Below are positions 27,255 to 39,799 of a stretch of DNA of 64,000 bases, piece by piece. Within the stretch, counting starts at the first letter, position 1, and every line of letters begins with the position of its first letter. Location: the NCBI GenBank assembly GCA_947846985.1, contig CANTUZ010000004.1:53979672-54043671 (forward strand), given 5' to 3'. A program made the position numbers and the translations under genes. The DNA comes from Fratercula arctica. Its lineage: Eukaryota; Chordata; Aves; Charadriiformes; Alcidae. The notes under the pieces are model-generated. The model saw nothing but the letters and a program-made list of their open reading frames with translations, searched no databases and was not told where the DNA came from.

Positions 27255-28060
27255 TATGAAAATGAACCTCATGAAGTTCAACCAGGCCAAGTGCAAGGTC
27301 CTGCACCTGGGTCATGGCAATCCCAGGCACAAATACAGGTTGGGCGGAGAATGGCTTGAGAGCAGCCCTGAGGAGAAGGACTTGGGGGTGCTGGTGGACG
27401 AGAAGCTCAACATGAGCTGGCAATGTGCACTTGCAGCCCAGAAAGCCAACCGCATCCTGGGCTGCATCAACAGAAGCATGGCCAGCAGGTCGAGGGAGGT
27501 GATTCTGCCCCTCTACTCGGCTCTGGTGAGACCCCACCTGGAGGACTGCATCCAGCTCTGGAGTCCTCAGCACAAGAAGGACATGGACCTGTTGGAACGG
27601 GTCCAGCGGAGGGCCACAAAGATGATCAGAGGGCTTGGAGCACCTCTGCTATGAGGACAGGCTGAGAGAGTTGGGGCTGTTCTGCCTGGAGAGGAGAAGG
27701 CTCTGGGGAGACCTTCTAGCAGCCTTCCAGTACCTAAAGGGGGCCTACAGGAAAGATGGGGAGGGACTCTTTATCAGGGAGTGTAATGATAGGACAAGGG
27801 GTAACGGTTTCAAACTGAAGGAGGGTAGATTTAGATTGGATACTAGGAAGAAATTCTTTACTATGAGGGTGGTGAGGCACTGGAACAGGTTGCCCAGGGA
27901 GGTTGTGGATGCCCCATCCCTGGAGGTGTTCCAAGGCCAGGCTGGATGAGGCTTTGAGCAGCCTGGTCTAGTGGCAGGTGTCCCTGCCCGTGGCAGGGGG
28001 GTTGGAACCAGATGATCTTTGGAGTTCCTTCCAACCCAAACCATTCTATGATTCTATGAT
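27255..28060 (+). mobile_element. CR1 LINE, 3' 0.8 kb with decayed pol ORF
   Basis: This is the longest CR1 copy in the window. It keeps the C-terminal part of the reverse-transcriptase ORF (motifs [55 protein letters not shown]) and the complete 3' untranslated region ending in tandem ATTCTATG units. The frame is broken near 27,632 by one extra base compared with the copy at 56 kb, and again near 27,930 in the run before CCAGGCTGG. It is a dead, 5'-truncated copy. Confidence 0.93.
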
Positions 28061-29785
28061 TTAACCATGGCCACAGGTTAAGAGCAGTCATTGCAGCGCC
28101 TGTTCCAGCTGCATCAGTGAGATGCTGCCATTCACAGCCATCGTGGCTCTAATGCTTCTTGGGTGGAGGACCCCTCTGCGGGCGTCTGGGTGGGTACGCC
28201 AGCCACACGTAGCATGAGGGGGATGTGGGACTCTGAGGTCTTACCGGGGTCGGACAGCTCTGGTGGGGACAGAGCAACCGTCACCAAGGGAAGCCCGGCC
28301 CCTGGATGGCGCTGGCGTGATGTGACCCAACAGTGGCAGGGCAGAGAGGAGAAGAGCCTTTCCCGAAGCAGCTGGCAGTCACAGCCATTAAAGGGCCTTG
28401 GGACACTGTGCCCGATATTAGGAAAAAAGTTTGAAGTGGTGTTTAGTCCATTTAGTCAGTACAGCCAAACCAAGGAACAAAATGTGGCTAAATGAAAGGA
28501 CAGCTGTAACGCTTAAAACAGGCTGAAATAATCAAATAGGCCCCAAAAGATGAAGACTCATCTTGAAAAAAGATGAATACACTTAAACATATGTATGCTT
28601 ATACACGGTTATGAATGCGTCAAACATGTGGCTTAACTTCAGAAGTGGGAAATGCAGGAAAACAGCTCCAGGTATATGACTTGACCAGTTAGCTCATCGT
28701 ACCGGGCTTCAGCTGGGAGAGGAAAATGTTTTTGCAGTCAAAGCAGCGCTCTGCAGCTACAGAGCTCTTGTTCCTGTGTCTGCTGTGCAGCGTGATCTCC
28801 AGCCGGAGCTGCAACACTCCACAAAACCATGGTGCAGCTGCACAGGGAGCTGCAGCACCTCTACCTGCACAGCACGTTTGCACGTGCAGTTGGACAGGGA
28901 ATGACTTCTCTTGGCATAAGATGGGAATAGCACCAAAAAGGACCCTTCCGAAGATAAAGGAACTAAGATTGATGTTTATTGCAGTTTGCACTGGGATGCT
29001 CACCTGCAAAGTGCTCCAAAATTCTATTTGGTTTGGTCTTGCTTCAGCTGCGGCGTCGCAGCTGATGTCTGCTGCCTGCTCCGCTGAAAGCAAACCCTTC
29101 CACTTCTCCACACAGACATTTTTCAGGTAAAGAAGGAAGAACTGCTGTCATTAGTCTTGCTTCATGCAGAAATACTACGACATGCTATTTGGTGGGTATT
29201 TCAATTTATTTAAAATAAAACAGTTGCAGTGTGCAACCCAACATTGCCAATGCTATAGTAATATTGTATTGGTAGAGAAGCCTTATCATGTTATAGGAAG
29301 TAAATCCACATGAGGTGGGTCACCAGCACATAAAACTGCACAGAATCCTCCATGCTGCAAAAAAAAATGAGGCTTGTTTTGTTTTGTTTTTATTTAACTA
29401 AGAAGGAGCCTTCATGGCAGGCCTGCAACAACCCCACAGCCGTGGGTACCGAACAGGGTCCAAGGCAGCGCCCGTGAGACCCGTCCCGTGCAGCCGGGGC
29501 GGCACACGTGAAGATTTAGGCTGCAGTCTCCATCAGCTGAAGCTTGGCAGGCTGCATCCCGGAGATGCTGCTGTAGAAAAGCAGCCTCCAGCTGACTCAT
29601 GGCTCCAGCCCTTGTGCGGCCTCTGCGCTGGGATGAATATTGAGCCTTTTGGCCAAGAACAGAATTTTAAAGAGCAGTGAAAGAGAGAAAATATTCAGTG
29701 AGAGCTAGTGGGAGCCGTTAAACCCAGGCTCTTCCACAAAGGAGCAGAAATTAACATTCAAGACAGGGAAGGAAGCACAGTAGGA
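28061..29785. other. Noncoding flank downstream of S100P, no gene recognised
   Basis: GC- and CpG-enriched segments lie at 28.15-28.35 and 29.41-29.64 kb. No exon could be supported. Confidence 0.4.
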
Positions 29786-29791
29786 TTTATT
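29786..29791 (-). terminator. Polyadenylation signal of S100P
   Basis: AATAAA on the minus strand, about 115 bases past the S100P stop codon. The transcript probably ends some 15-30 bases further on, giving a short 3' untranslated region. Confidence 0.65.
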
Positions 29792-29906
29792 TTTACAGCC
29801 CAGCACGCTTGTAAACTGCATGGTGGTACATGGAAGAAGTGAAGGGATCCATATTACTAGCATATGGTGCACAGGCAAAGACGGCTTCTTGTGAGCAGTT
29901 TGACAA

Positions 29907-32009
29907 TTAATTGGCTGCTTTCTGCTCAAAATATTTGTGACAGTAGCAAGTCAGAGATGCCACAAAGATGACAAATTCTTTGAAGTCCACTTGGGAGTCG
30001 CCGTTTTCATCCAGGTTCTTGAAGACTTTATCAATGGCGTCCTTGTCCTTCCCTGACTGCAAAAGAAAAGGAGCAGGTTGAGGTGAGAAGCGGCACAAAC
30101 CTTAATGCAGCATCGTAACTACCTGTAGCCCCAAAACAAGGGCCCTGGTTGGGCTCCAGGCCCTTGCCAAGGCATATGGGGGGGCATCTGGGGCTGATGC
30201 CAGTTTGGGCACATTGTACCTTTCCATGGAGGTGTGATGGAGGTGTAATGGCTCCTGAATGCAGCCTTGCCGTAGGCCTGCCGAAATGTCGATATATCAT
30301 GTTTTCTGCTAGTGAGACCTCTTTTTTTTTAATTCTCTTTGATTATTCCGTGCATCATATCTCTGGGTATAAAGCCGTGAATTCCTTTGCACCATGTTTG
30401 GCTGAGATCACTGCTCAGCACCCAGCACGGGATGAAGGTCACATCCCCGGGGAGCCGTACCTCTGCTTGCCTGTCTCAGCCGGAGCCGCACGTGTCCTCC
30501 TCCAGCTGCCTGAAAAGCACATAATTCCCACAGGAATTTGGGCCACTGCTGCGGTCAGGCCCAGGCACGTGGGGAACAGGCAGAGGTCGGGGGGCTCTGG
30601 GTGATGGTGGGGGCAAGCGTGAATCCCGGCATCCTCATGGCATGGGCGCAGACCTGCATCTTCCCACCCTCTGTGCAGCAGGAGCGACTACATCGCACCT
30701 CTGAAAGTGTATGCTCCTGTGTTTATTACACCTGAGAGCTGCGGTCACCGGCATGGAGAGGCATGTTTTCTACATTTAAAACAACATTTATGGTGGCTAA
30801 GCTGTGGAATGCAAAGCCTGAAGGATGTTACCCAGCTGAACTAAATGCCACGCGTTCCCTGTCCGCTCCCTTGGAACGGCTGGGCTGGAGCTGGAGCGGT
30901 TTGCAGTTCTGCAAAATGCTGCGTTCCTGGGGCAAATGTCAGATTTAAGCTTCATTAAGCACCGCCACCCCAGCAAAGATGCAAACGGCCTCAAAAGTGC
31001 TTCGAGTGCTCCCTCTGGCCTTGGTGCCTGGCAGAAGCTGCTCACAGGAGCTGGCGTCCTGGAAGGCACCTCCTGAAGCAACCCTGATGCTGAGCTTGAG
31101 CTGCGGCAGCAAAAAATATCAGAAAATCTTTTTCTGTCTAAGTTGCCATAATTCTGACGGGCAGACTCAAGTCCATCTCAAGGCTGAAGTTAAGTGAGGC
31201 ACCATCCAAGTAAAAAGAGATTTTTATTTTTTTTAATTTTTCCAAAATAAATAAAAAAGAAAGGTTATTTTCCTAAAGTAGCTTGCAGGAGGGCTTTTTG
31301 GCTTGAGTCCCGGCACTGATTAATTACGGTGATTTTAGAAAATGCAGTTTTATAAATAAACAACGGATGGCAGTAGAGATCTATCTAATGTAGGAAACAA
31401 CTGCGTGGATTTTGTTGAAGCTAAACAAAACACAAATCCGATATTATACTAGGAAGAAATTATATAAACTTTTGGAAGATTTGCAGCAATTTAAAATAAT
31501 GACTACCTTAACTGAAATCTGATGGCGCCTCTTGATCATGGTCTAATCAACTAAATTTCTCATTCTGTAATTTCATGTTTCACTTTAAATATATGCCCTT
31601 TTAAAATCACTAAAAATTGAACCAGTTGCCTAGATTTGACTGATGTATGTGTCTGGAAGGTTTTATTTCTTTGCAAATTACAATCAGTTTTAGTTTTATA
31701 AGCGAATATTTTAAGTTTAGTGAAAGATACGAACTAGTCCTCTGAATTACTTTGAAATGTGGGAATTATTTTTTTGTGAACTCTGAGTCCAGGCCTTCAG
31801 TGCTGTGGTACGGATTTATTGCTGCCTCTGATTGATTCAAGACCTTTCCAGGTAGTTGTGAGCTGTGTCAGGTATAACCAATTCTAAGACCAGAAATATA
31901 TATGAATATTTAAAAGGCTCTGTTTCCCAGAACATTCTTGCAACTAAAAAAAAAATATTGCTATGTCAGTAAAGGGCAGGTAAAAGTTTCTTTTCTGAAG
32001 TCAAACTTA

Positions 32010-32040
<31 letters not shown>

Positions 32041-33699
32041 GGTAGTCTGCAACACAAGACATTGTTGGTTTAAATTTATTGTAAGTACTGGCAGAAAATG
32101 TTATTTTATGGTTTGTTTTTTTTTCTAGGATAGGTAAAATGGGAAGAGAAATGGAGACTAGAACATAAGAGGACATTCAGTTAATTATCTCCCTGGAAAA
32201 TACCGTTTTCTCCATCAGTTTCAGGAAATAAGTAGAACCAGTAAGAGCAACTATGGGGGCCTAAAAAAGGTGGTGCCTGGCCAGTAGTCGTAGAGAGGAA
32301 TGACCTTTGAGCATCACCCCATTTGGTAGTTGTCTAGCGCAGCAGCTCCCCAAGTGTTTTTAGACCAAATGTCAAGTTTCTGGGGGATTTCCACGCCCCA
32401 TTAGAATTGCCGTTTTGTTGTTGTTTTGGGGTTTTTTTTATGTGTAGGTGTTACAGGTAACGTAGAGCTCCATGACCAGGACGGTTCCTGTGACACTGTT
32501 GGGTCACAACCACTGATCTCTCTTCCAGAGTTTTTTTCAGAGACATTTTCATCTATCCTCCCCAGAGCCGTCCAGGTTCTTATTCTGAATATTGCATCTG
32601 TGTTTCGTTTGTGAGTCATAAATCCAGCAGGCCTGGATTTCGTAGGGTGATTTCATACAGCTTGCATGGAAAGATACTAAATGTTATCAAGCACCCTGGC
32701 TGCAGTGCCCTGAAATAGTTGTTAAAAAACTGAATTTTGCTGGAGGCAAAAAGTGGTAGCCACATTTGGAACATGTGCTTCTAGGCTTTTGCAATTAAGA
32801 CTAACACCTGTAGGGACAGATAAACATTACTCTTGTGTGGAAAGAACAAGACATTTAAAAGTGTTTTCTGGATTTTTAGTGAAGGGAAGCAAACAAAAAA
32901 CAATTCAAAATGAAAAGGGTTTTGTCTCTCAGGCAGCTAGAGCTCTTTGAATACCTACTAAGAGAAATTTTATATATATATATAAAAAAATAAAACCTAC
33001 TTAAATGCACATGATGATTACATGCAAATCTATGTTGTAAAATACTTTTTCAAGTCTTTCTTTTACTATTAAAGACAAACGCAAAACAGTTTGCTCTGAG
33101 TTCATCTGTTGTTCTTGTTTATGCACCATTTTGCTGAGCACACTGAGTATGTGGTATAAACACCTAGAGAAAGTGAGTGTATAAATATTTAGAGAGATTC
33201 CCCATCTGCAATCCAGATCTTCGATTGCTGACAACATAAGTACCTTCGCAGCAGTTGTGACATGAGATGAGCTTATAAATCCAGGGATAAACAGAAGAAG
33301 TAGGGGAGTTCTGAAGATGAAATCCAGTCTATTTCAAAGCCATTGTCCTGATAACTCGAGTGATGAATTTAGTAAACAGGGAATGGCCCTGCGCAATTAG
33401 AATCAGTTTTACACAGCATGTGCAAAGACTTCCTTTTGGAAATTTTTTCTACAAACCATTGCATATTTCCGGATGTAATTTCCCCTGTAAGTAGTAAAAC
33501 CTATGTCTGCAGGCAGCCCTTCCACCTGCTACACAGAAATGATACCATGCTGTTCTCTTACTGAGAGGAAGTTTGGGAGCTCTTTTTCCAGGAGGGTCTT
33601 TAGTTCTGCTTTGGTGAGAGTTTGCCTGTTGCCATCCGTCTTCGCATACTTGTCAAAGACCGCAATGGTCATTCCCATCGCAGTTTCCAGCTGAGACAT
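29907..33699 (-). CDS. S100P: S100P, EF-hand calcium-binding protein (95 aa, two coding exons)
   Basis: Coding exons are 33,562-33,699 (residues 1-46) and 29,907-30,056 (residues 47-95), joined in phase 0 by a GTAAGA donor and a TTTTGCAG acceptor. The first exon opens [10 protein letters not shown] and ends ELPNFLS; the second opens [10 protein letters not shown] and ends [11 protein letters not shown]. The length, the intron position and these blocks match the S100P family better than S100A1 or S100Z. An N-terminal S100-type pseudo EF-hand spans about residues 19-32. A canonical EF-hand loop runs D62-E73, with D62, N64, D66 and E73 as calcium ligands, and the C-terminal helix has C83 and C85. 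S100 proteins are small homodimeric calcium sensors in the cytoplasm that bind target helices; mammalian S100P binds ezrin and, outside cells, RAGE. The start is the only ATG giving the family N terminus. The frame is intact. Confidence 0.95.
32018..32040. repeat. Poly-T run of 23
   Basis: Uninterrupted T homopolymer within the S100P intron. No retroposon body could be recognised next to it. Confidence 0.85.
32970..32984. repeat. (TA)n tract
   Basis: About seven TA units followed by an A-rich run. Confidence 0.8.
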
Positions 33700-33784
33700 G
33701 TTGCTGCTAGAGTCTGGCTTTCTTCTGAACAGGAACAGCCTCAGGGCTCTCTCGGAGGATGGAGACTGCTCGTATTCTGGGGTT

Positions 33785-33808
33785 CTTTATGCAACTGCCC
33801 CATCCAAT
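33785..33808 (-). promoter_or_regulatory. Possible S100P core promoter (TATA-like and CCAAT-like elements)
   Basis: On the minus strand an ATTGG pentamer (33,804-33,808) is followed by ATAAAG (33,785-33,790), about 90 bases upstream of the S100P ATG. If used, transcription would start near 33,755 and the 5' untranslated region would be continuous with the first coding exon. The alternative is a separate noncoding first exon, as in many S100 genes: a plausible acceptor (TGTTCCTGTTCAG) ends at 33,725. Confidence 0.35.
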
Positions 33809-35046
33809 CAATGGTGGCACACCAGAGGGATGGTCATCCCTTAGCAAACATCCGTATCTAAGCATTGTTTGGAGCACACACCTCTGTGCTAACAGCTATT
33901 CAAGATTCAGGCTTTATCACCCTGGTGTGGCTGGTACAACCAGTTGCTCACCAGTAGAAACCAGCCTCTCCTTCAAGATACACAGTGTGACTAACAAACA
34001 AAAATCAGATTTTGATACTGTTTGCTCGAGAATCAGATTTGTTCCTTCAGATAACCCCATCTGAGCAGAGAGTCAATACCCCAGTTTCACCAGAGTATAT
34101 GCTAGCCTGCTCAGGAGGAAGAGGAGCATCTCACTTCACTGCCACAGTTAGGGACTCTGTGAGGTGCTGACAGTGCTCAGCCAAGACTCTCCTCTCTGCC
34201 ATGCAGAGGACCTTGTTGCAGACCTGATGGCTCACTAGCATGCCCTGGGGGTGAGATTCACCGGATCAAACATAGAGGTCTGTGATGCAGATAGCTAACT
34301 TGGTTCCCCTGGGCTTGCACTCAGGCCAGCGTGGATGTCTGAAACAGATCTGCTGAATCAACATCTCTCCAGGGCCAGTAAAGGGAACCTTGCAGAGGTG
34401 CTCCACAAAGAACTTGCTCAGATGGGGATATGTGAAGGAATAAATCTGATACTTCAGCAAACAGCCAGTATCAAAATCCATCTGCAGTGAAATAACTTGT
34501 TATTGAACTTATGCAGCATCCAACCTTGCAATAAAATGGACTGTGCCCCAAAAAAAGATCACTTTGAAGTCCTGTGGTCCTCTGTGACTTATGGTGAACT
34601 TTGTGATTAGCTTGAAAACTGTGGTCCCCCGTCATTAAAACGCCAAACACACTGGACTCACGTTTACATACAACAGAGCTCTTTGAGGGTCTGCGCTGGG
34701 AGCTGAGTGGTGCATGGACACTGTTAGCTCAGGTGGTGGAAGCTGATCAGCTACAGCTACACTGAGTTTTGAACAAGTTAAATTTTCTGGCCAAGCAGCC
34801 AAGGTAACTTGGCCTCCATCAAACTCCAGGTGGCTATGCTAGACCTGGAGGAGCTTATTTCAGGTGAGTTACATCTACACTAGAGTCTGCAGATTGGACA
34901 TGCTCTGAGCAAACTATTTGGGGGAACCTATTAAAACTAGGGCATCATGCATGAATAATGCTGATGGATCCAAGGGTGCAGTGTTCTCTGTAGAAGACCC
35001 TGACTATGGATTCCACAAATTAAACCCAAGTTTGGATGTCTTTGGA
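33809..35046. other. Upstream flank of S100P, no confirmed gene
   Basis: Contains one open minus-strand segment with an acceptor-like start (34,266-34,481) and a strong CAG/GTGAGT donor-like site on the plus strand at 34,864. Neither could be tied to a known gene. Confidence 0.4.
34266..34481 (-). other. Candidate coding exon, unassigned
   Basis: An open segment of 71 codons starts directly after a TTATTTCACTGCAG acceptor-like site and ends in TGA. It reads like protein (YSFTYPHLSKFFVEHLCKV, then RHPRWPECKPRGTKLAICI), with four cysteines. I recognise no family. It could be a terminal exon of an unannotated minus-strand gene, a decayed exon, or chance. Confidence 0.25.
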
Positions 35047-35400
35047 CACAGAGTCATAAAATGGTTCAGGTTGGAAGGGACTCTAAAGATCATCTGGTTC
35101 CAACCCCCCTGCCATGGGCAGGGACACCTCCCACTAGACCAGGCTGCTCAAAGCCCCATCCAGCCTCGCCTTGAACGCTTCCAGGGATGGGGCATCCACA
35201 GCTTCCCTGGGCAACCTGTTCCAGTGCCTCACCACCCTCACAGTAAAGAATTTCTTCCTAACACCTAATCTAAATCTCCCTTCTTTCAGTTTAAAACTGT
35301 TACCCCTTGTCCTGTCGCTCCACTCCCTGATAAAGAGTCCCTCCCCATCCTTCCTGTAGGCCCCTTTGAGGTACTGGAAGGCTGCTATAAGGTCTCCCAG
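35047..35400 (-). mobile_element. CR1 LINE fragment, antisense
   Basis: Antisense CR1 of about 355 bases, beginning with a decayed AGAGTCATAAAATGG end and CCAACCCCCCTGCCATGGGC, and running back into the pol C-terminal frame (antisense blocks CCCCTTGTCCTGTCGCTCC, AGGTACTGGAAGGCTGC). It stops abruptly at the TATAAGGTCTCCCAG block because of 5' truncation. Confidence 0.93.
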
Positions 35401-35811
35401 AAAACATGCTAGAAGACAATTTTTCCACTCATGTTATGCTATAGAGAAATTAGCAAAAAATGGTTTTTAATTGAGAAAAAATTTAAAAATTAAATTCCTT
35501 TGTCAGAGATTCTATTCCCCAGGCAAAATTTGTCCTGTAACATCTATAACACCTCAGAGCAAGACTACACACCACAAGTACAGGAAATATCTAGTACCTT
35601 TCTGAAACAAAAGACCCATGATTTTCCATCTTACATTCTCCAACAAGGGATTTTGCATTTCCTAGAAAATCAGGGACACATCTCAGGCTGTAAGCTTTAT
35701 TCAAACAGTTCATCAGAACTATTTATTCCTGTAACTTCAACCTCATGATATAAGTGCAACTGACTTGCATTAAGTGGGTAAGGGTTTTAAGTAAGGTTTG
35801 AAGTTTTTACA

Positions 35812-35972
35812 TTAAAGTGCGTGTTGAAACCTGTAGGGTTCCTTCAGAACAAGGAACACGAAGAGGGCAAATAACTGTCCCTTGTTAGCTATGAATATCA
35901 TCTGGTGTTTCCATACAAACACGACGGCAGTCGCTGGTGTGTCAAGTACCACGATCTTTTCTTTGTCCTTTT
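35812..35972 (-). other. Candidate terminal exon, unassigned
   Basis: After a TATTCATGTTACAG acceptor-like site, a frame stays open for 53 codons (KDKEKIVVLDTPATAVVF, then a hydrophobic LFALFVFLVL near the end) and closes with TAA. It holds several CpGs despite AT-rich surroundings. An AATAAA on the same strand lies about 85 bases downstream (35,722-35,727). Together these could mark the last exon of an unknown gene, but no family was recognised and no upstream exon was found. Confidence 0.22.
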
Positions 35973-38324
35973 CTGTAACATGAATATTAAACATGGCCAT
36001 TAAAGAAAAAGAAATTCTTCCCTCTAAAGGAAAACTTAACAAAATAAAATATCTACTTCACGCATTCTCATGACTCTGAATCATGAACATCAGTGTTAGT
36101 TACACAGAAAAAGGAATAAAAGTGCCCTGAAAAGGCAGAGGGGAAGATCATCAGCTTCAGTCAACAGGATATGTCAGTATGTCCACACCTTTGCTACATA
36201 ACCTGGCAGAAAAGGTGTCCTCATTCTTGATCCATTTTCCTTTGCAAAAAAAAAAATTTTGAGAAGATGGCTCCAAAAGTGCTAAAACAGAAAATAAACC
36301 AGGGGGCTTGAATTTCTACAAGGTGAAAGGTCACCATAGTAGCACTGCCTGCTTGTCTTTTTTTTTTTTTAAAGTGTCATATTTGTATTCATGCGTGTGC
36401 ACACATCAGTACTGCTCAGACTTTCCAAATCACACTTGCTGTATTGTTTAAATATTTTCTTACAATTTGTTTTTCGTTAAAAATAGCAGTTCTGTGCACA
36501 AGGCACAGACTGTTACAACTGTTTGCAAAACCAAAGCAGAGTACAAATAGGAGGCTCACACAGGAAAGCAAGCAGTGTTTTGATGCCAACCCATCTGGCC
36601 AGCTCTCCAGTGAGATAAGCCATTATCTGTGGGGCTTGTTTAAATTTTATTATATTATTTTAATGTAAACAATATTCATTATTTGCTTCTTTCAGGTTTC
36701 TTTCTTCGAAGAATAGTATAAGCAACAGCTTGGATGAGTATTTATTGAGGGTTTATGCAGAATTTGGTTTTGCTGTTCCTAACTTGGGCCAAAAGTTTAA
36801 ATTATTTATGTGATACAAATGTCGACTGTCACACTCGAATTTTATGGCATTTGGCCAGATGTTCAGGCTTACGTGAGATTTGTGTGACCTTGTGATTTTC
36901 TCTTAGAGAAGAAATCTTATCCTATGCTCTTTGCAGCAATGTCCATTTTGGAGAAGTCTGAATAAATACATTTATCAGCTCTACCCTGAAGAGCCATTTG
37001 TGTCACAGCCAGATGAATAACCGAAATGTTAAACTTCTATTAGAGCTTATCATCCCTTAAAGCTTATTCCAGAAGGTGCAGGAAGTTATGTGAGAAGGAC
37101 CTTCTGGCAATTTCCACAAATCTGTTACGTATCTGAATAGAAGCAGCAGGGGAGGAAGAAAACACAACCTGAAATGATGAATTCACTGTTTTTCTTAAGT
37201 TGTATCTTGGCAGAAGTATGAAAAGCACTTTTTTTCTCGTAGCAAGAAGATAACATCTGAACCATAAACAAGTATTGCGTGTTCCACACTGAGACAAAAT
37301 TATCAAAAACCTCAAATTTTCCAGTGTCCTGGATTCTTTGTTGAATTTAAGAGTATCAACACACTTTATTTACTAAAGAGCAAGGTTTTCCTTTGCACTG
37401 CTTCTGAAAACTTGCTCTAAGTCTGGTTAATAGTTTTTAAAGGTCATTTCATTTCCGGAATGCGTGGTAAATTTATTTTTGTCTAGTGTTTAAATGATGC
37501 AATTACAATGTTGTTTTGCAAAACACAGTGAGAAAGATTAGACTAAACAGGCACTGATGAGGCATAGACGGCAGAGGAGTTCATACAAGCACAGCGTGGT
37601 GTTCCGTGACACTGTATAGGTTCTGTAAATTCCATACATATAGGTTTTCATTATTTGATTATCGTTTACTTCTCAAAATATCCTTAAGGTGTATTTCACA
37701 AATGCAATTAATAAGCTCACTTACTGTTTAAGTGAAGTTTAAAGGCGGGTAAAATGGGGAAGACCGAGGTCAGTTAACTGGCTGTGTGACTTTCCGAGTT
37801 GAGAGCTGGGGCAATAACACTGTCGTCTGGCAAAGCTGCACCATGGGAAATTTACTTTCATCATTGTATATTGACTCTACTCAAACACATTTATTAGTGC
37901 ATTAGACATAGCCATATTAGACTGCAAAATCAATGAATATATTACAGCCAGTAAATTAATATTTGCAGTGTAAATACTTCTGCCTAGTTTTCAATCCTTG
38001 ATTGAATAATTTCCTGGATGCTGATCTTTACTGGGTTTTTTATACTTCAGTTTTACGGTTCATGACATTAAGGCTTTCAAGACTACTCTTGTTTTTTATT
38101 GTAATGACAGAAAGAGAGGTCACACCCTAAGGCAACTGAATACGGTCCACTCAAGTGCTTTAGTCGTGATTTGTAAGTACCATGATTCCTCCGCTGGTCT
38201 CACACAGGCAGTCCAATTGTCATTTGCTCTACCTTAATGCTCGTAAAACCCTACTCAAACATAGGGCCATCATGCTGAGCTGTGGTCGCCATTGTAAAAA
38301 GTTGTTCTATGGCACGGTCAGAAA

Positions 38325-38402
38325 GAATAGACAAAGAAGACAAAGAAGAAAAAGACAATGACAAGAAGAAAAAGAAAGAAAAAAGAAAAGAATAGAAAAA
38401 TA
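38325..38402. repeat. Purine-rich (GAA/AAAGA)n low-complexity tract
   Basis: About 80 bases of almost pure A and G built from AAGAAGA and AAAAAGAAAG units. Confidence 0.85.
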
Positions 38403-39799
38403 AATGAGCTGTGAGAGGGTAAGGTTGTTTTGTAAACTTTAAAACAGACTGAGCGAACCTTTTAGAGCAAGTTCCTATTAGAGAGAGATAAAGATACACA
38501 AGAATGACTGAGTCAATTCCAAGAAAGCTTTCAAAAGACTTTCATATTCAAAGAATATTTTGGCCATGTTAAGTTCTCATGAACTAAACAACACTATTTC
38601 TCTTATATTGTACAAAAACATTTTCTCTGAGGGAAGGAATCCCAAAGAAAAAGTGTCCTCCTGTTGAGTGTCTGTGTGGGCAACACATCAAGAAAAAACT
38701 TTTGCATCCAACATAATTTTTTTTTTTTCATTTTAAAATACTAATTTATGCATACATTGAAGAAATGAGAAGGGCTGACCTGCTATCACAGAACTGTGTG
38801 TGAAGTGAGGTGACACTTGTATACACTTTGAGGAAGATTTCCAAGGCAATTTGATGGAGTGGAGGTTCCCCAGGAACACACATTTCACAGAGCCGGCTGC
38901 TTCTGGTTTCCAGAAAGTAACAACGGGGCGTAGCGCAACTGATAAGAAGATGTAGGCATTTTTCAGTAGGCAAACACCGACACCGTCCTGTCATTGTTAA
39001 CGGGGCAGCAAATGAGCATGCCAGGCTCCGAAACACCGACAGGTGGGGTAGGAAATGTGCTTTTGTAACAGACAATTTGACTTTAGGTTTTGCTTATCAG
39101 AAAGCAAGAAGACCTTCAGCAAACAGGGAAATAAAAAACAGACCTGTACAGAACCGGGAGAGTCCTTGACTTGGAGGGGGGGGTCCCAACCATGAACAGA
39201 CTCTTACCTAAACCCATAGGATGCTTCGGTGTGTTGAGGAAACGTGGTCATGGAGATAAACACAGGACTTGCATTAGTTTGCCCCCAAATTATCTTTTAA
39301 ATCTGTTTAAATCTATCTAGATGGACTACCTACTATTTAATAGAGTAGCCATTTGTGCGACAATTACTGGTTACGGTGTCTTGGAAATGGCCCGTGTCTG
39401 TCTGAGGTCCTCACACTCAGCACCCGGGCCCAGCGCTCACACAACTTTGCTACCACACTGCAGCTCTGAAAGCGAGTTGAGAAACCAGTTGCTATTCTTT
39501 CTACACAGAGGCAATCGTCTCATATTTTCCCCGCAGAGGTTAAATGAAATGGTAGCTAGTCTTTCCATTTCCTTTCTTGCTCGATAGCAGTCCCTGTTTA
39601 GATTAGACGTAGGGTCTTTAGGTTAAGCTTAGACTGTATTTAAAAAGAAACTTCAAAGGACAAATTGTATTTAATACGGTACAGCTGCTAATCTGAGAAA
39701 GGAGAGTTATTCTATCCGAGCAAACCCAACCAGCCCACTGATATTTTTGGAGTGTGTGTCACCTTTAACGCCTGACCTTTTTCTGCTGTCTCCATTAGA

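Larger units (their letters stand above)
30057..33561 (-). other. S100P intron
   Basis: A 3.5 kb intron with GTAAGA at its 5' end and a pyrimidine-rich TTTTCTTTTGCAG at its 3' end (minus strand). It holds a 23-base T run and a short (TA)n tract, and no other exon was recognised inside it. Confidence 0.85.
35401..39799. other. Intergenic stretch with weak exon candidates only
   Basis: AT-rich. It contains the minus-strand candidate at 35.8-36.0 kb and a purine-rich simple-sequence tract at 38.3 kb. A plus-strand acceptor-like site at 36,695 is followed by 39 open codons with no further support. Confidence 0.4.

Noticed and set aside
36696..36815. Plus-strand acceptor-like TTGCTTCTTTCAG followed by 39 open codons
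   Set aside because: It runs to a stop without a donor and lacks a nearby polyadenylation signal, so it cannot be joined to the exons at 39.8 and 40.6 kb.
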